DNA of 64,000 nucleotides from HXMU1420-2 sp034670145. GTDB taxonomy: Bacteria > Pseudomonadota > Alphaproteobacteria > Rhodobacterales > Rhodobacteraceae. Made by a program: the position numbers and the translations under genes. The stretch is taken from the NCBI GenBank assembly GCA_034670145.1, contig JAXMOA010000002.1, forward strand, positions 1 to 64,000, written 5' to 3'. The notes under the pieces were generated by a model that had not been told where the DNA came from, did no database searches, and saw only the letters and a list, made by a program, of their open reading frames with translations. Of this stretch, positions 1 through 8,378 are shown in pieces (the first letter of the stretch is position 1; each line of letters starts with the position of its first letter).

Positions 1-127
1 CTTCAACAAGATCAAGAACTACCGCGCGATTGCAACCCGATACGACAAACGCGACGACAACTTCCTCGCCTCGGTCCAACTCGCTTCTATCCGCATCTGG
101 TTGCGGAGTTATGAGTCGGTGGCCTAG
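1..127 (+). mobile_element. IS5-family transposase, C-terminal fragment (cut by window edge)
   Basis: The reading frame from base 2 to the TAG at 125-127 encodes about 41 residues ending in a segment of the type ATRYDK...FLASVQLASIRIWLR. This is the usual C-terminal end of IS5-type (IS427-like) DDE transposases in alphaproteobacteria. Only the tail is visible, so it cannot be said whether the element is intact. The terminal inverted repeat cannot be defined with one end missing. It marks a possible insertion point upstream of the rplM promoter region. Confidence 0.75.
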
Positions 128-272
128 TGTGGGGTAAAATAATACCTTTATTTTAACAGTTTGAATTCAAACGTTTATTTCTATTGTCCCGCACTTGACC
201 CGGTATCTGCCGTTTCATATACCGCGTCCATTCGAATTTGGGCAGGTGCCAGGTGTGCGTGTCTAGTGAGAC

Positions 273-314
273 GATACAGTTAGATCGACACAGTTGGATC
301 GACACAGTTGGATC
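273..314. repeat. Three tandem copies of a 14-bp repeat upstream of rplM
   Basis: Three units lie head to tail: gatacagttagatc at 273-286, then gacacagttggatc at 287-300 and again at 301-314. The last two are identical and the first differs at two positions. A short inverted repeat (ccccattgggg) follows at 316-326. The array ends 56 bases before the rplM start, so it lies in the leader or promoter of the L13-S9 operon. Confidence 0.85.
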
Positions 315-370
315 GCCCCATTGGGGTCGACCAGGCCGGGTCGCCGAGACAGTCAGACAGGACGACAAAG

Positions 371-829
371 ATGAAAACCTTTTCTGCAACCCCTGCAGAG
401 ATCGACAAGAAATGGATCCTGATCGATGCCGAAGGCGTCGTTCTGGGCCGCCTTGCCTCGATCGTGGCCACGCGTCTGCGCGGCAAGCATAAGCCTTCGT
501 TTACGCCGCATATGGATATGGGCGACAATGTCATCATCATCAACGCTGAAAAGGTGCAGATGAGCGGCAAGAAACGCGAAGAGAATTTCTATTGGCATAC
601 CGGCTACCCCGGTGGGATCAAGAGCCGCACCAAGCAGCAGATCCTCGAAGGCGCACACCCAGAGCGTGTTGTCGTTCAGGCGGTCAAGCGCATGTTGCCG
701 GGCAACCGCCTGTCGCGCAAGCAGATGACCAACCTGCGCGTCTATGCCGGCGAAGCGCACCCACATGAGGCGCAGAGCCCTGAAGTTCTGGATGTCAAAT
801 CCATGAACAAGAAAAACACGCGGAGCTGA
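371..829 (+). CDS. rplM: 50S ribosomal protein L13
   Basis: L13 is a component of the large ribosomal subunit. The 152-residue product starts MKTFSATPAEIDKKW and contains the L13 core with VLGRLAS, LRGKHKPSFTPHMD and MLPGNRLSRKQM. An upstream in-frame start exists at 308, but the family starts at the ATG at 371. It is followed after 5 bases by rpsI, the conserved L13-S9 pair, so the two are co-transcribed. The upstream leader carries the 14-bp tandem repeats. Confidence 0.98.
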   Translation: MKTFSATPAEIDKKWILIDAEGVVLGRLASIVATRLRGKHKPSFTPHMDMGDNVIIINAEKVQMSGKKREENFYWHTGYPGGIKSRTKQQILEGAHPERVVVQAVKRMLPGNRLSRKQMTNLRVYAGEAHPHEAQSPEVLDVKSMNKKNTRS

Positions 830-834
830 AACCG

Positions 835-1329
835 ATGGCTGATCAGATCAATTCTCTTGAAGACCTGAACGCCGTTGCTGGCGTCGAAGACCTGGTGTCG
901 ACCGAAGAGGTCATGACACCACGCGAACCAGAGCGCGATGACCTGGGCCGGTCCTATGCCACTGGCAAGCGGAAGGACGCTGTTGCACGCGTCTGGATCA
1001 AGCCGGGCTCGGGCAAGGTAACCGTGAATGGCAAGGACCTGGACACATATTTCGCACGTCCCGTGCTGCAGATGATCCTGCGCCAGCCCTTTCAGGTGGC
1101 CGGTGTCGAGGGCGAATTCGACGTGATGGCGACCGTCAAAGGCGGTGGTTTGTCGGGTCAGGCCGGTGCGGTCAAGCACGGCATCTCCAAGGCGCTGCAG
1201 CTTTATGATCCGTCCCTGCGCGGGGCGCTCAAGGCAGCCGGGTTCCTGACCCGCGACAGCCGCGTTGTGGAACGCAAAAAGTTCGGTCGTCGCAAGGCGC
1301 GTCGGAGCTTCCAGTTCTCCAAGCGCTGA
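835..1329 (+). CDS. rpsI: 30S ribosomal protein S9
   Basis: S9 is a small-subunit ribosomal protein whose C-terminal tail reaches the P site. The product is 164 residues. It has an acidic N-terminal extension of about 35 residues, typical of alphaproteobacterial S9, then the core with YATGKRKDAVARVW, and the basic C-terminus KKFGRRKARRSFQFSKR. It is second in the rplM-rpsI operon and is followed by a strong rho-independent terminator. Confidence 0.98.
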   Translation: MADQINSLEDLNAVAGVEDLVSTEEVMTPREPERDDLGRSYATGKRKDAVARVWIKPGSGKVTVNGKDLDTYFARPVLQMILRQPFQVAGVEGEFDVMATVKGGGLSGQAGAVKHGISKALQLYDPSLRGALKAAGFLTRDSRVVERKKFGRRKARRSFQFSKR

Positions 1330-1350
1330 TTGCTGGACACAGTATTCAAA

Positions 1351-1377
1351 GGGGCTGCCTGTCGGGCGGCCCCTTTT
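1351..1377 (+). terminator. Rho-independent terminator of rplM-rpsI
   Basis: The stem is ggggctgcc / ggcggcccc (one G-U pair) with loop tgtcg, followed directly by five T residues. It sits 22 bases after the rpsI stop. Confidence 0.9.
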
Positions 1378-1433
1378 TCGTTGGTGTGTCAAAAAACGGG
1401 ACCGCTAGAAAATTCGCAGAATTTTCGTGTGTT

Positions 1434-2228
1434 TCAGGCGGACCAAAACCGGCCCATAGCAACATCGGGATGATCCGGTGCACAGGGTTTGTCGAGCGGG
1501 TGCGGAAAGCTGTCGTTCGGACGCAGCCCCAAAGCCCAATCGCGCCGCAGCAGGGTGGCCTCAAAAAAAGGTGCGATTTTATGCGGTCCAACCCCGACCG
1601 GGCGGGCCACGTTATTGGGGTGCAGGTGAACGCAGACAAAATCCCGTCCGAGATTGAGCAATGCGGCTTCGAACCTGTCGAAATCCGAGGGTCTGGGAAA
1701 GCGGTGCAAATGATGAAATTCGATCACCATCAGGCGAAAACGGCCTAAGGTTTCCGCCGGAGTATTTGCAAGCACATCGAATTCATGCCCTTCGATGTCC
1801 ATTTGCAGCATGAGATCGCCCGAATCCGGCGCATGTCGAGCCACCCAATCGGTCAGAGTGATCCAGTCGCCCTTGGTCTGCGCGCCCAGAAACAAGGAGT
1901 CAAAGCTTGCGCCACAAGGCAGGTTGTCCGGTTTGGAGACGGAGGCATCTGCCATGTGAACCGGGATGTTGCGGTTCAGCAGGTCCATGTCAAAGCCGAA
2001 CTCAAAAGAGACACCGGGCGAAAAGCTGGCCGTTAGTCCGTCCAGGCAATCAGGCACCAGATATCCGCCATCTGCTTCGGGACCCAAGCGGATAAGGGGG
2101 TGATCCACAGCGAAAGGGCGCAGCATGTCCAGTGCCTTTGCCATGCGCTGGCGTTTGGCTTTGGGCATAGACCAGTATCGGGCGGTTGACTGGATACTGC
2201 GTTGCAGGGCGTGACGTGTTTTCGACAT
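1434..2228 (-). CDS. FkbM-family methyltransferase
   Basis: The 264-residue protein has the FkbM (Methyltransf_21) arrangement. An acidic LMLQMDIEGHEFDVL segment (about residues 138-152) matches the D-x-E-G-x-E motif of the family. It is followed by RLMVIEFHHLHRF and a C-terminal ELT-type region. These SAM-dependent O-methyltransferases act on varied small molecules or glycans, and the substrate cannot be read here. It is a single gene convergent with rpsI. No strong ribosome site lies before the chosen ATG, so a start a little further downstream is possible. Confidence 0.8.
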   Translation of the reverse strand: MSKTRHALQRSIQSTARYWSMPKAKRQRMAKALDMLRPFAVDHPLIRLGPEADGGYLVPDCLDGLTASFSPGVSFEFGFDMDLLNRNIPVHMADASVSKPDNLPCGASFDSLFLGAQTKGDWITLTDWVARHAPDSGDLMLQMDIEGHEFDVLANTPAETLGRFRLMVIEFHHLHRFPRPSDFDRFEAALLNLGRDFVCVHLHPNNVARPVGVGPHKIAPFFEATLLRRDWALGLRPNDSFPHPLDKPCAPDHPDVAMGRFWSA

Positions 2229-2289
2229 GATTCAGCGAAGAGTGGTAGATTGATGTTCAGCGACGTCCTGAGGCCGCTCATTTTTGCAA

Positions 2290-2318
2290 AGGGACCACGC
2301 AGATGCGCGGTCCCTGAG
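2290..2318 (-). terminator. Probable terminator for the 2334-2840 gene
   Basis: On the minus strand the sequence gggaccgcgc-atct-gcgtggtccc forms a 10-bp stem with one mismatch. It is followed by a short T-rich run, 16 bases after the stop of the exported-protein gene. Confidence 0.6.
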
Positions 2319-2333
2319 TTCGATCGGATGCGA

Positions 2334-2840
2334 TCAGCCGTTCATCGAGGCGTAGCAGGCGCGGGCCATTTCGATGCCCTTTTTGGTGCCCGTCAGGTCA
2401 ACTTCGACCGAGTTTTCGGCCGTTGTATGAATGGTCATGACCTGACCATTTTCAACGTCGGACACGAAATCCGGGTTGTTTACATACATGTACCCACCGG
2501 TCAGCCCTTCGGAGACGGTGCCTTCATTCGCTGCGGCGACGAAGGTGTAGCCGTTGCCGTCCACATCCAGGCTCATGTCACGGGTTTCGCCGGGTTCCAT
2601 GATAGGGGTGTTGTGGTTCCAGATGCCAACAAAGCCCAGACCTTGTTTGTTTGGCGTCAGGCCCATTTGCACAACGTTGCCGTTGTTGTTGCGGTTTTCC
2701 AGAAAACAGCCTTTGGTGGTTGTGTTGGCCCAGATTGTCCAACCATTTTCTTCACCGTATTTTTCGTAAGTGTCAGCGGCGAAGGACGGGGCAGCCAAAG
2801 CAACAACGGTGGCGGCAGCAATTGTAAAGGATTTGAACAT
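2334..2840 (-). CDS. Exported protein of unknown function, possibly IalB-like
   Basis: The product is 168 residues. Residues 1-21 form a typical Sec signal peptide (MFKSFTIAAATVVALAAPSFA), so the mature protein is periplasmic or secreted. The ATG at 2840 is chosen because GGGAGAG lies just upstream; a longer frame would bury the signal peptide. The mature part is about 147 residues with two cysteines (GCFLEN and the C-terminal ARACYA). Its overall look resembles the invasion-associated-locus-B-like family of Rhodobacteraceae, but the match is by impression only. It is a single gene with its own hairpin terminator. Confidence 0.7.
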   Translation of the reverse strand: MFKSFTIAAATVVALAAPSFAADTYEKYGEENGWTIWANTTTKGCFLENRNNNGNVVQMGLTPNKQGLGFVGIWNHNTPIMEPGETRDMSLDVDGNGYTFVAAANEGTVSEGLTGGYMYVNNPDFVSDVENGQVMTIHTTAENSVEVDLTGTKKGIEMARACYASMNG

Positions 2841-3005
2841 TTTTCTCTCCCAAGATTTATTTACGCAAATGCGCAGTCGGCCCGTTAAGGGCCTTTCGTA
2901 ATGCTGATACGACAAAATGGCGCCGATATGGCGTATTTTTTGGCACCAGCAGCAATCACCTAGCGTTGATTAACCCTGCGGCAAGTTCCAAAATAAGTAT
3001 TTCGC

Positions 3006-3635
3006 CTATTCGAGTGGATCGCTGTCCTGCGGGATCAGGCCAAGGCCGCGCAGGTAGATGCCAATTCCGGTTTCAAGCAGATCTTCTGGGGGGAAGGGGG
3101 ACTGCGTGCCGGGGGCGTTGCGGGCGTAGAGTTCGACCACGCCGTGGCTCATCGCCCAGATATGGGCCGAGAACATGGAGGCCGGCGGGCGGCGCTCTGG
3201 TGGGATGTGTTCAGAGAGGTCTGCGGCCGCTTTTTCCAGCACCTCCCGGGCGCGGGCGGCGGCGGTGGCCAGTTCTGGCGTGCGATTGACGGCGATGCCG
3301 CTTTCGAACATGGCGATGTAGTGGCCCGGATGTTTGCGCGCGAAGGCGAGATAGGCGCGGCCGGTGGCCTCGAACGCGGCGAGCGCGGAGGGTTGTCCGG
3401 TTTCATAGGCGTATTGCATCAGATCGGCGAACATGCCGAAGCCCTGGCGGGCGGCTTCGGCGATCAGGTCTTCGCGGCCTTCGAAATGGCGATAGACTGC
3501 CGCCGGGGTGACGCCGGCCTGTTTGGCGGCCTCGGAGAGGGTGAAGCCCGTGGGGCCTTTGGTCTCGATCAGTTGCAGGGCGGCTTCGACCAGCGCCTGT
3601 TTGAGGTTGCCGTGATGATAGCCGCGTTTACGCAT
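3006..3635 (-). CDS. TetR/AcrR-family transcriptional regulator, coupled to ppk2
   Basis: The product is 209 residues from the ATG at 3635. The N-terminal helix-turn-helix includes FTLSEAAKQAGVTPAAVYRHFEGREDLIAEAA (about residues 31-62), typical of TetR regulators, followed by a helical ligand domain of the TetR_C WHG type. Its start overlaps the end of ppk2 by 8 bases, which favours translational coupling. A much longer frame running into ppk2 is rejected because the DNA-binding domain should be near the N-terminus. The ligand and targets are unknown. Confidence 0.88.
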   Translation of the reverse strand: MRKRGYHHGNLKQALVEAALQLIETKGPTGFTLSEAAKQAGVTPAAVYRHFEGREDLIAEAARQGFGMFADLMQYAYETGQPSALAAFEATGRAYLAFARKHPGHYIAMFESGIAVNRTPELATAAARAREVLEKAAADLSEHIPPERRPPASMFSAHIWAMSHGVVELYARNAPGTQSPFPPEDLLETGIGIYLRGLGLIPQDSDPLE

Positions 3636-4497
3636 CCCAAATGTCGGGGCCTGCGCAGATTGAGGTGTCGATGTCGCCGATGGCTTTGACGTCCTTGTTG
3701 TCATAGTCCAGCGCATGCAGCACGGTGCGGATGGCGTTGAGGCGGGCGCGTTTCTTGTCGTCCGAGCGGATGACCGTCCAGGGGGCGATCAGGCTGTGGC
3801 TGCGGGTCAGGGTTTCCTTGATCGCGTCCGAGTATTCGTCCCAGAGGGCGAGCCCGTCTACGTCGATCGAGCTGAGCTTCCACTGTTTGAGGGGGTCGGC
3901 CTCGCGGTCGAGAAAGCGTTGCAGCTGTTCGGCGCGTCCGACGTTGAGCCAGAATTTGAACAGGTGGATGCCGTCGTCGACAAGCGCGTTTTCGAACGGG
4001 TTGACCTGATGAAAGAAGCGTTCGCGTTGGTCGTCGGTGCAAAAGCCGAACACTTTTTCGACCACGCCGCGATTGTACCAGGAGCGGTCAAAGAAGACGA
4101 TTTCGCCGGCGGCGGGCAGATGCGTGATGTAGCGCTGGAAATACCATTGGGTTCGTTCTGTATCGGTGGGTTTGGACAGGGCCACGACCCGGGCGCCGCG
4201 CGGATTGAGGTTTTCGCGGAACCGTTTGATGGTGCCGCCTTTGCCCGCTGCGTCGCGCCCTTCGAAGACCAGCGCGATCCGGGCGCCTTTGGCCTTGCTC
4301 CAGGCCTGCATTTTGACCAACTCGACCTGGAGCAGGTCGATTTCGGCCTCGTATTGCTGTTTGTCCATCAGCTCCCGGTAGGGGTAGTCCGGGTTCAGGA
4401 TGTCGCCTTTTTTGCGATCCTTGATGGCGCGCCGTACCTGTTTTGGGGCGTCGTCCTTGTAATACCTGGTGATCGCGCCATCGAATGGTTTGGACAT
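3628..4497 (-). CDS. ppk2: Polyphosphate kinase 2
   Basis: PPK2 enzymes move phosphate between polyphosphate and nucleotides. The 289-residue single-domain protein shows Walker A GRDAAGKGG at about 80-88, the family DRSWYNR segment at 137-143, and the lid region with NVGRAEQLQRFLDRE. Length and single domain fit class I PPK2, which mainly makes NTP from NDP, but the class is inferred. The gene overlaps the downstream TetR gene by 8 bases. Its ATG at 4497 follows a short non-coding gap after the alpha/beta hydrolase gene. Confidence 0.95.
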   Translation of the reverse strand: MSKPFDGAITRYYKDDAPKQVRRAIKDRKKGDILNPDYPYRELMDKQQYEAEIDLLQVELVKMQAWSKAKGARIALVFEGRDAAGKGGTIKRFRENLNPRGARVVALSKPTDTERTQWYFQRYITHLPAAGEIVFFDRSWYNRGVVEKVFGFCTDDQRERFFHQVNPFENALVDDGIHLFKFWLNVGRAEQLQRFLDREADPLKQWKLSSIDVDGLALWDEYSDAIKETLTRSHSLIAPWTVIRSDDKKRARLNAIRTVLHALDYDNKDVKAIGDIDTSICAGPDIWDA

Positions 4498-4544
4498 AGG
4501 TCACCCTTTTTCCTGTTTCCTGACAGTATGTAATGTTAATCGGC

Positions 4545-5504
4545 TTAACGCAAACCTGCACGGGTGGCGGCGCGGTCGATTGCGGCGGTGACCTCGTCTG
4601 TTGAGACGGTCTGGGGCATGTGGCCGATCCCGTCCAGAGTGGTCAGAACAGAGCCGGGAATGGCGCCGGCCAGCGGCTGGGAGTGGATGGTCAGGCTGAC
4701 CGTATCATCGGCGGTGCCATGCAGGATCTCGGTCGGGACGGAGATATCCGGGTAGCTGGGAATCTGGGCGCGCAGCTCGTCCAGGAGATTGGCCCGTTGC
4801 AGGGCGTTTTCGCGCAAGGATTCGCGGCGCAGGGTGATGCCGGGGCCGAAATGGGCGGCATAGCCTGCGGGTTCGGATTGCGGGCGGAACACCGAGGCGA
4901 CGCCGGATTCCACCGTCGCGTTCGGCACATAGGCGGTGATCAGGGGCACGACGAACGCACTGCCCAATGGGTTGGAGGTGACCCGGTAGAGCAGGTCAAG
5001 CGGCGTGTCCCAGAGGTGCGAGGCCCCGGCCAGCGTGACCAGCGCCGAGATGTGATCAGGATGATGCACGGCCCAGGCGAGCGCGACGGCGCCGCCATAG
5101 CTTTGCCCGACGACGATGGGTTTGTCGGCCCCCAGTTGCGCCGCGGTGGCGACCAGCAGCGCGGCCTGTTCAGGCAGTGTGGCACCGGATCTGTTGAGCC
5201 GTTGGGTATAGCCCAGCCCCGGTCGGTCGATGATGATGACCCGGTAATTCCGGGCCAGTTTCGGAGCCAGGGCAAAGGTCATGTCGCGGGTGCTGCCGCT
5301 GGCGCCGTGGATCAGGACGACATCGGGCCCTTCGCCCATGACCACCGCGTGCACGCGGACCCCGTCTACATCCAGGATCTGGCCCTCGGGGGGGAACGCG
5401 GCCTCGGCGCGCGCTTCGTTGCGGGCGGCGCGGTATTGGGTGAAGACTGCGAAGGCGGCGAGGGCCAGCAGCAGTGCTATGGCGATTTTAAGACCCAATT
5501 TCAT
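4545..5504 (-). CDS. Alpha/beta-hydrolase, membrane-anchored
   Basis: The 319-residue protein begins with one membrane segment (residues about 4-22) followed by an alpha/beta-hydrolase fold. The oxyanion region is VVLIHGASGSTRD (63-75). The nucleophile elbow is GQSYGG with Ser135. The catalytic Asp is probably in LHGTADDTVS and the His in GIGHMPQ. It is likely a periplasm-facing or membrane-bound esterase or lipase-like enzyme; the substrate is unknown. Its first 17 bases overlap the 3' end of metAA, so the two are co-transcribed. Confidence 0.85.
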   Translation of the reverse strand: MKLGLKIAIALLLALAAFAVFTQYRAARNEARAEAAFPPEGQILDVDGVRVHAVVMGEGPDVVLIHGASGSTRDMTFALAPKLARNYRVIIIDRPGLGYTQRLNRSGATLPEQAALLVATAAQLGADKPIVVGQSYGGAVALAWAVHHPDHISALVTLAGASHLWDTPLDLLYRVTSNPLGSAFVVPLITAYVPNATVESGVASVFRPQSEPAGYAAHFGPGITLRRESLRENALQRANLLDELRAQIPSYPDISVPTEILHGTADDTVSLTIHSQPLAGAIPGSVLTTLDGIGHMPQTVSTDEVTAAIDRAATRAGLR

Positions 5505-6411
5505 TCATGTCATATGGGGTTGATTGGTAGATTTCATTGATCCAGTTCCCGTAAAGCAGGTGCGCATGGCTGCGCCAACGGTTTTGTGGCGGTTTGGTCG
5601 GGTCATCGTCCGGGTAGTAGTTGATCGGCACGTTTATCGGGGTGTTATTGGCGATATCGCGGTCGTATTCCTGTTTGAGCGTGTCGCTGTCATATTCGAA
5701 GTGATTGAAGATATAGAGCGCGCGGTGGCCCGGATCCACGACCAGCCCGGGGCCGGATTGCGGGCTGCTGAGCAGGGTGCTCAGACCCGGGGCGGCGTCG
5801 ATCTCGGATTGGCGCATTTCGGTCCAGCGGCTGACGGGGATCACGCAATCATCCGAAAAACCGCGCAGAAACGGCGAGGCTGGCGCCAGGTTCTGGTGCC
5901 GGAAGCAGCCGAACTCTTTGGCGGGCAGAATGTGTTTTTGCACGCCATGGAAATGGTTGATCATGCCCATGCCGCCCCAGCAGACGCCAAAGGTCGAATG
6001 CACATGGGTTTGGGTCCAGTCAAAGATGCGGCACAATTCGTCCCAATAGGTGACGGCGTCGAAGTCCAGATGCTCGATCGGGGCGCCGGTGATGATGAGC
6101 CCGTCGAATTTCTCGCCGCTGGCTTCGACCTGCGAGAAGGGGCGGTAGAAGCTCTCCATATGTTTGGCGGCGGTGTTTTTGGTCTGATGCTCGGACATAC
6201 GGATCAGGCTCAGCTCGATCTGGAGCGGTGTGGCGCCGAGCAGGCGGGCGAATTGGTTTTCGGTCTGGATCTTTTTGGGCATCAGGTTGAGCAGGCCAAT
6301 GCGCAGCGGGCGGATGTCCTGACGGGCGGCGCGGTCCTGTGCCATGACCATTACGCCTTCTTCAGTCAGCACGTCGTAGGCGGGCAGATCGGAAGGGAGG
6401 GTGATGGGCAT
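5488..6411 (-). CDS. metAA: Homoserine O-acetyltransferase (MetA type)
   Basis: MetA-type enzymes acylate L-homoserine as the first committed step of methionine synthesis. The 307-residue product begins MPITLPSDLPAYDVL at the ATG at 6411; an upstream in-frame start adds a low-complexity stretch and is rejected. Family segments include LRIGLLNLMPKKIQTENQ, the nucleophile Cys144 in FGVCWGGMG, and NHFEYD with the catalytic His/Glu. Alphaproteobacterial MetA proteins generally use acetyl-CoA; that is family knowledge and is not proven here. No SAM riboswitch was recognised in the 88-bp leader. Confidence 0.93.
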   Translation of the reverse strand: MPITLPSDLPAYDVLTEEGVMVMAQDRAARQDIRPLRIGLLNLMPKKIQTENQFARLLGATPLQIELSLIRMSEHQTKNTAAKHMESFYRPFSQVEASGEKFDGLIITGAPIEHLDFDAVTYWDELCRIFDWTQTHVHSTFGVCWGGMGMINHFHGVQKHILPAKEFGCFRHQNLAPASPFLRGFSDDCVIPVSRWTEMRQSEIDAAPGLSTLLSSPQSGPGLVVDPGHRALYIFNHFEYDSDTLKQEYDRDIANNTPINVPINYYPDDDPTKPPQNRWRSHAHLLYGNWINEIYQSTPYDMNEIGS

Positions 6412-6499
6412 TGGATTGGTCCTGATGTTGAAATGGGTGGTTTCGGGAATGGCCGTCGTGGTGGCCAAGCTGTGGGGTGTTGCGTTTGGTTGAAGGGTG

Positions 6500-7372
6500 T
6501 CAGGTGGGGGCTGGTGCGGGATGCGCAAGGGCCTGGGCGATCACATCGTCGAAATCGGCCGGTGTCCTGACCCGGGCCATCTGGTCGGCCGGGACGGTCA
6601 CGCCCCATTTTGCCATGGCCTGATAGCGCGGCTGGCGATGGGCCAGCGCCCGGGCGTAGGTGAAGCGCAGGAAGTGCTGCGGGTCGACCTTGTCGGGGTG
6701 CACGTCATGTTCGTCCAGATAGGCCTGCCACATGCGGTTGAGGAAGGCGGGCTGATAGCTCATCGGTTTCGGGTCGCGGTCAAAGCGCTCGATGAGCTCT
6801 TGGGTATGGGCCTCGTCGCCTTTGATCCAGATCATCAGGGTGTTTTTGCTGAGCGATTTCAGGATCGGGTCATTGGGGTCCTGGGGGTCGACCCATTCGC
6901 AGATGGAGCCGCCGGTGTCGCAGATGAAGTTGGGGTAGTCATAGAGCCGTTTTGCGCGGTCTATGAAATACTCGGTATCCATGAGCGCGTTGATTTCGGC
7001 CTGGCGGAACTGGTCCTGGCGGCGGTTGTATTCGTCGATGTTGATGCCGCCCTGGGCAATATTGCCGGGCGCGCCCAGGTAGGTGGCGACGGGTTTGAGG
7101 TTGGCGAAACTGATGTTGGAGCCGATATAGATCGAATCGCTGAGCAAAAGCGCGCGCAGGAAGGGGACCTTCATCGCCTCGGCCTTGGCGTTGTCGATGA
7201 TGTATTCGCCCATGTAGCGAGTGCCGATGCGGTAGTCGATGGAGTAGTGGAACCAGGTGCCATCGCCGCGCAGGATGTTGGAGATATGGGTTTTGCCGAG
7301 GCCGGACATGCCGAAGAACAGCACTTGTTTGCGGGGCGCGTTGCGCCAGTCTTGTTCGGAATTATAGAGCAT
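6500..7372 (-). CDS. P-loop NTPase of unknown role, upstream of metAA
   Basis: The 290-residue protein has a clear Walker A, GMSGLGKTH, at residues 21-29, in a setting (KQVLFFGMSGLGKT) like small-molecule kinases or AAA-type ATPases. A hydrophobic NFICDTGGSIC segment near the middle could be Walker B-like. The rest is not assigned to a family I can name. It lies upstream of metAA in the same direction, with an 88-bp gap. Similar proteins are a familiar hypothetical of Roseobacter genomes, but no function is inferred. Confidence 0.75.
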   Translation of the reverse strand: MLYNSEQDWRNAPRKQVLFFGMSGLGKTHISNILRGDGTWFHYSIDYRIGTRYMGEYIIDNAKAEAMKVPFLRALLLSDSIYIGSNISFANLKPVATYLGAPGNIAQGGINIDEYNRRQDQFRQAEINALMDTEYFIDRAKRLYDYPNFICDTGGSICEWVDPQDPNDPILKSLSKNTLMIWIKGDEAHTQELIERFDRDPKPMSYQPAFLNRMWQAYLDEHDVHPDKVDPQHFLRFTYARALAHRQPRYQAMAKWGVTVPADQMARVRTPADFDDVIAQALAHPAPAPT

Positions 7373-7447
7373 TGCGGGCCGTTTTGCTGGTGTTTGACCC
7401 TAGCTATGCGTGTCGGCCCTTTAGGTCAATTGCGGTGGGGGTGTTGG

Positions 7448-8350
7448 TCACTTGCGGTTGGGAAAGAGGGTGCCGTTGAGCACAAGCAGGCCGAGGGCGA
7501 GCAGGGCGAAGCCGAGGAAGGCGGAAGGGTGCAGGGTTTCGTCGCGCACCAAGGCGCCCAGGACGATGGCGATTGGCGGGATGAGCAATGTGACGAGCGA
7601 GAGGTTGCCGCTGCCGGCGCTGGCGACGATGCGGTAGTAGAGCACATAGGCCAGCGCGGTGGAGCATAGGGCGAAATAGGCGATTCCGGCCCAGGTGGCG
7701 GGGGCGAGGTTGACGCTGGGCACGCCGTCGACCAGCAGCACGGCGGGCAGCAGCATGAGCGTGGAACCGGTCAGCATGCCAGCCGCGGCGACCAGGGGGG
7801 GCAGGTCAGAGAGACGGGCGCGGGCCCAGCTGCTGGCCAGCCCGTAGCTGATCGCGCCGGCCAGGACGGCCAGTTGCGCGGTGCTGCGCAGGTCAAACCG
7901 CAGCAGGCTGTCCAGACCGATGGCGAGGATCACGCCGCCAAAACCCAGGGCGACTCCGATCAGGCGGCGGGGGGTCAGACGCTCGTCCGGGAAGACGGCC
8001 GCAGCGATGAGCACGCCGAAGACGGCCGTGGCGGCGTTGAGGATCGAGGTGAGGCCGCTTTCGATGTGGAGCTGGCCCCAGCCCATGAGGCCGAAGGGGA
8101 TGATGTTGTTGAGCAGACCCATGACAACAAAGCCGACCCAGGTGCGCCCAGACCGGGGCAGGGGCAGACCCAGGGCGAGCACGACGCCCCAGAGCACCAG
8201 CGCGGCCCAGCCGGTGCGGTGCAGCACCATGGTGAGCACCGGGACTTCGTCCAGAGCGATGCGAATGGCAAGGAAAGAGCCGCCCCACAGCAAGGCCAGC
8301 AGCAAAAGGTCAACCCAGGCGCGGGGAGAGAGGGATTTTTGAGTTGTCAT
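7448..8350 (-). CDS. EamA-family (DMT) membrane transporter
   Basis: The 300-residue protein consists of two repeats of about five membrane helices each. The N-terminal half contains LLLLALLWGGSFLAIRIAL and the C-terminal half ends in a helix around LGFALLALGLLVLNG. This is the usual ten-helix drug/metabolite transporter form. A second EamA gene lies 28 bases upstream on the same strand and is not a close copy. The substrate, often an amino acid or other metabolite exported from the cell, cannot be read. Confidence 0.9.
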   Translation of the reverse strand: MTTQKSLSPRAWVDLLLLALLWGGSFLAIRIALDEVPVLTMVLHRTGWAALVLWGVVLALGLPLPRSGRTWVGFVVMGLLNNIIPFGLMGWGQLHIESGLTSILNAATAVFGVLIAAAVFPDERLTPRRLIGVALGFGGVILAIGLDSLLRFDLRSTAQLAVLAGAISYGLASSWARARLSDLPPLVAAAGMLTGSTLMLLPAVLLVDGVPSVNLAPATWAGIAYFALCSTALAYVLYYRIVASAGSGNLSLVTLLIPPIAIVLGALVRDETLHPSAFLGFALLALGLLVLNGTLFPNRK

Positions 8351-8378
8351 GGCCGCCTTGTCGCAAAGGGGGCCGCCG

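Noticed and set aside
3635..3716. 27-residue N-terminal extension of the TetR regulator
   Set aside because: The frame is open upstream, but this would overlap ppk2 by 89 bases and displace the DNA-binding domain. The ATG at 3635 fits the family.
6412..6499. SAM riboswitch in the metAA leader
   Set aside because: MetA genes of this group often have SAM-sensing leaders. The minus-strand leader has a small ggcc...ggcc hairpin but lacks the conserved core segments of SAM-II or SAM/SAH types that I can recognise.
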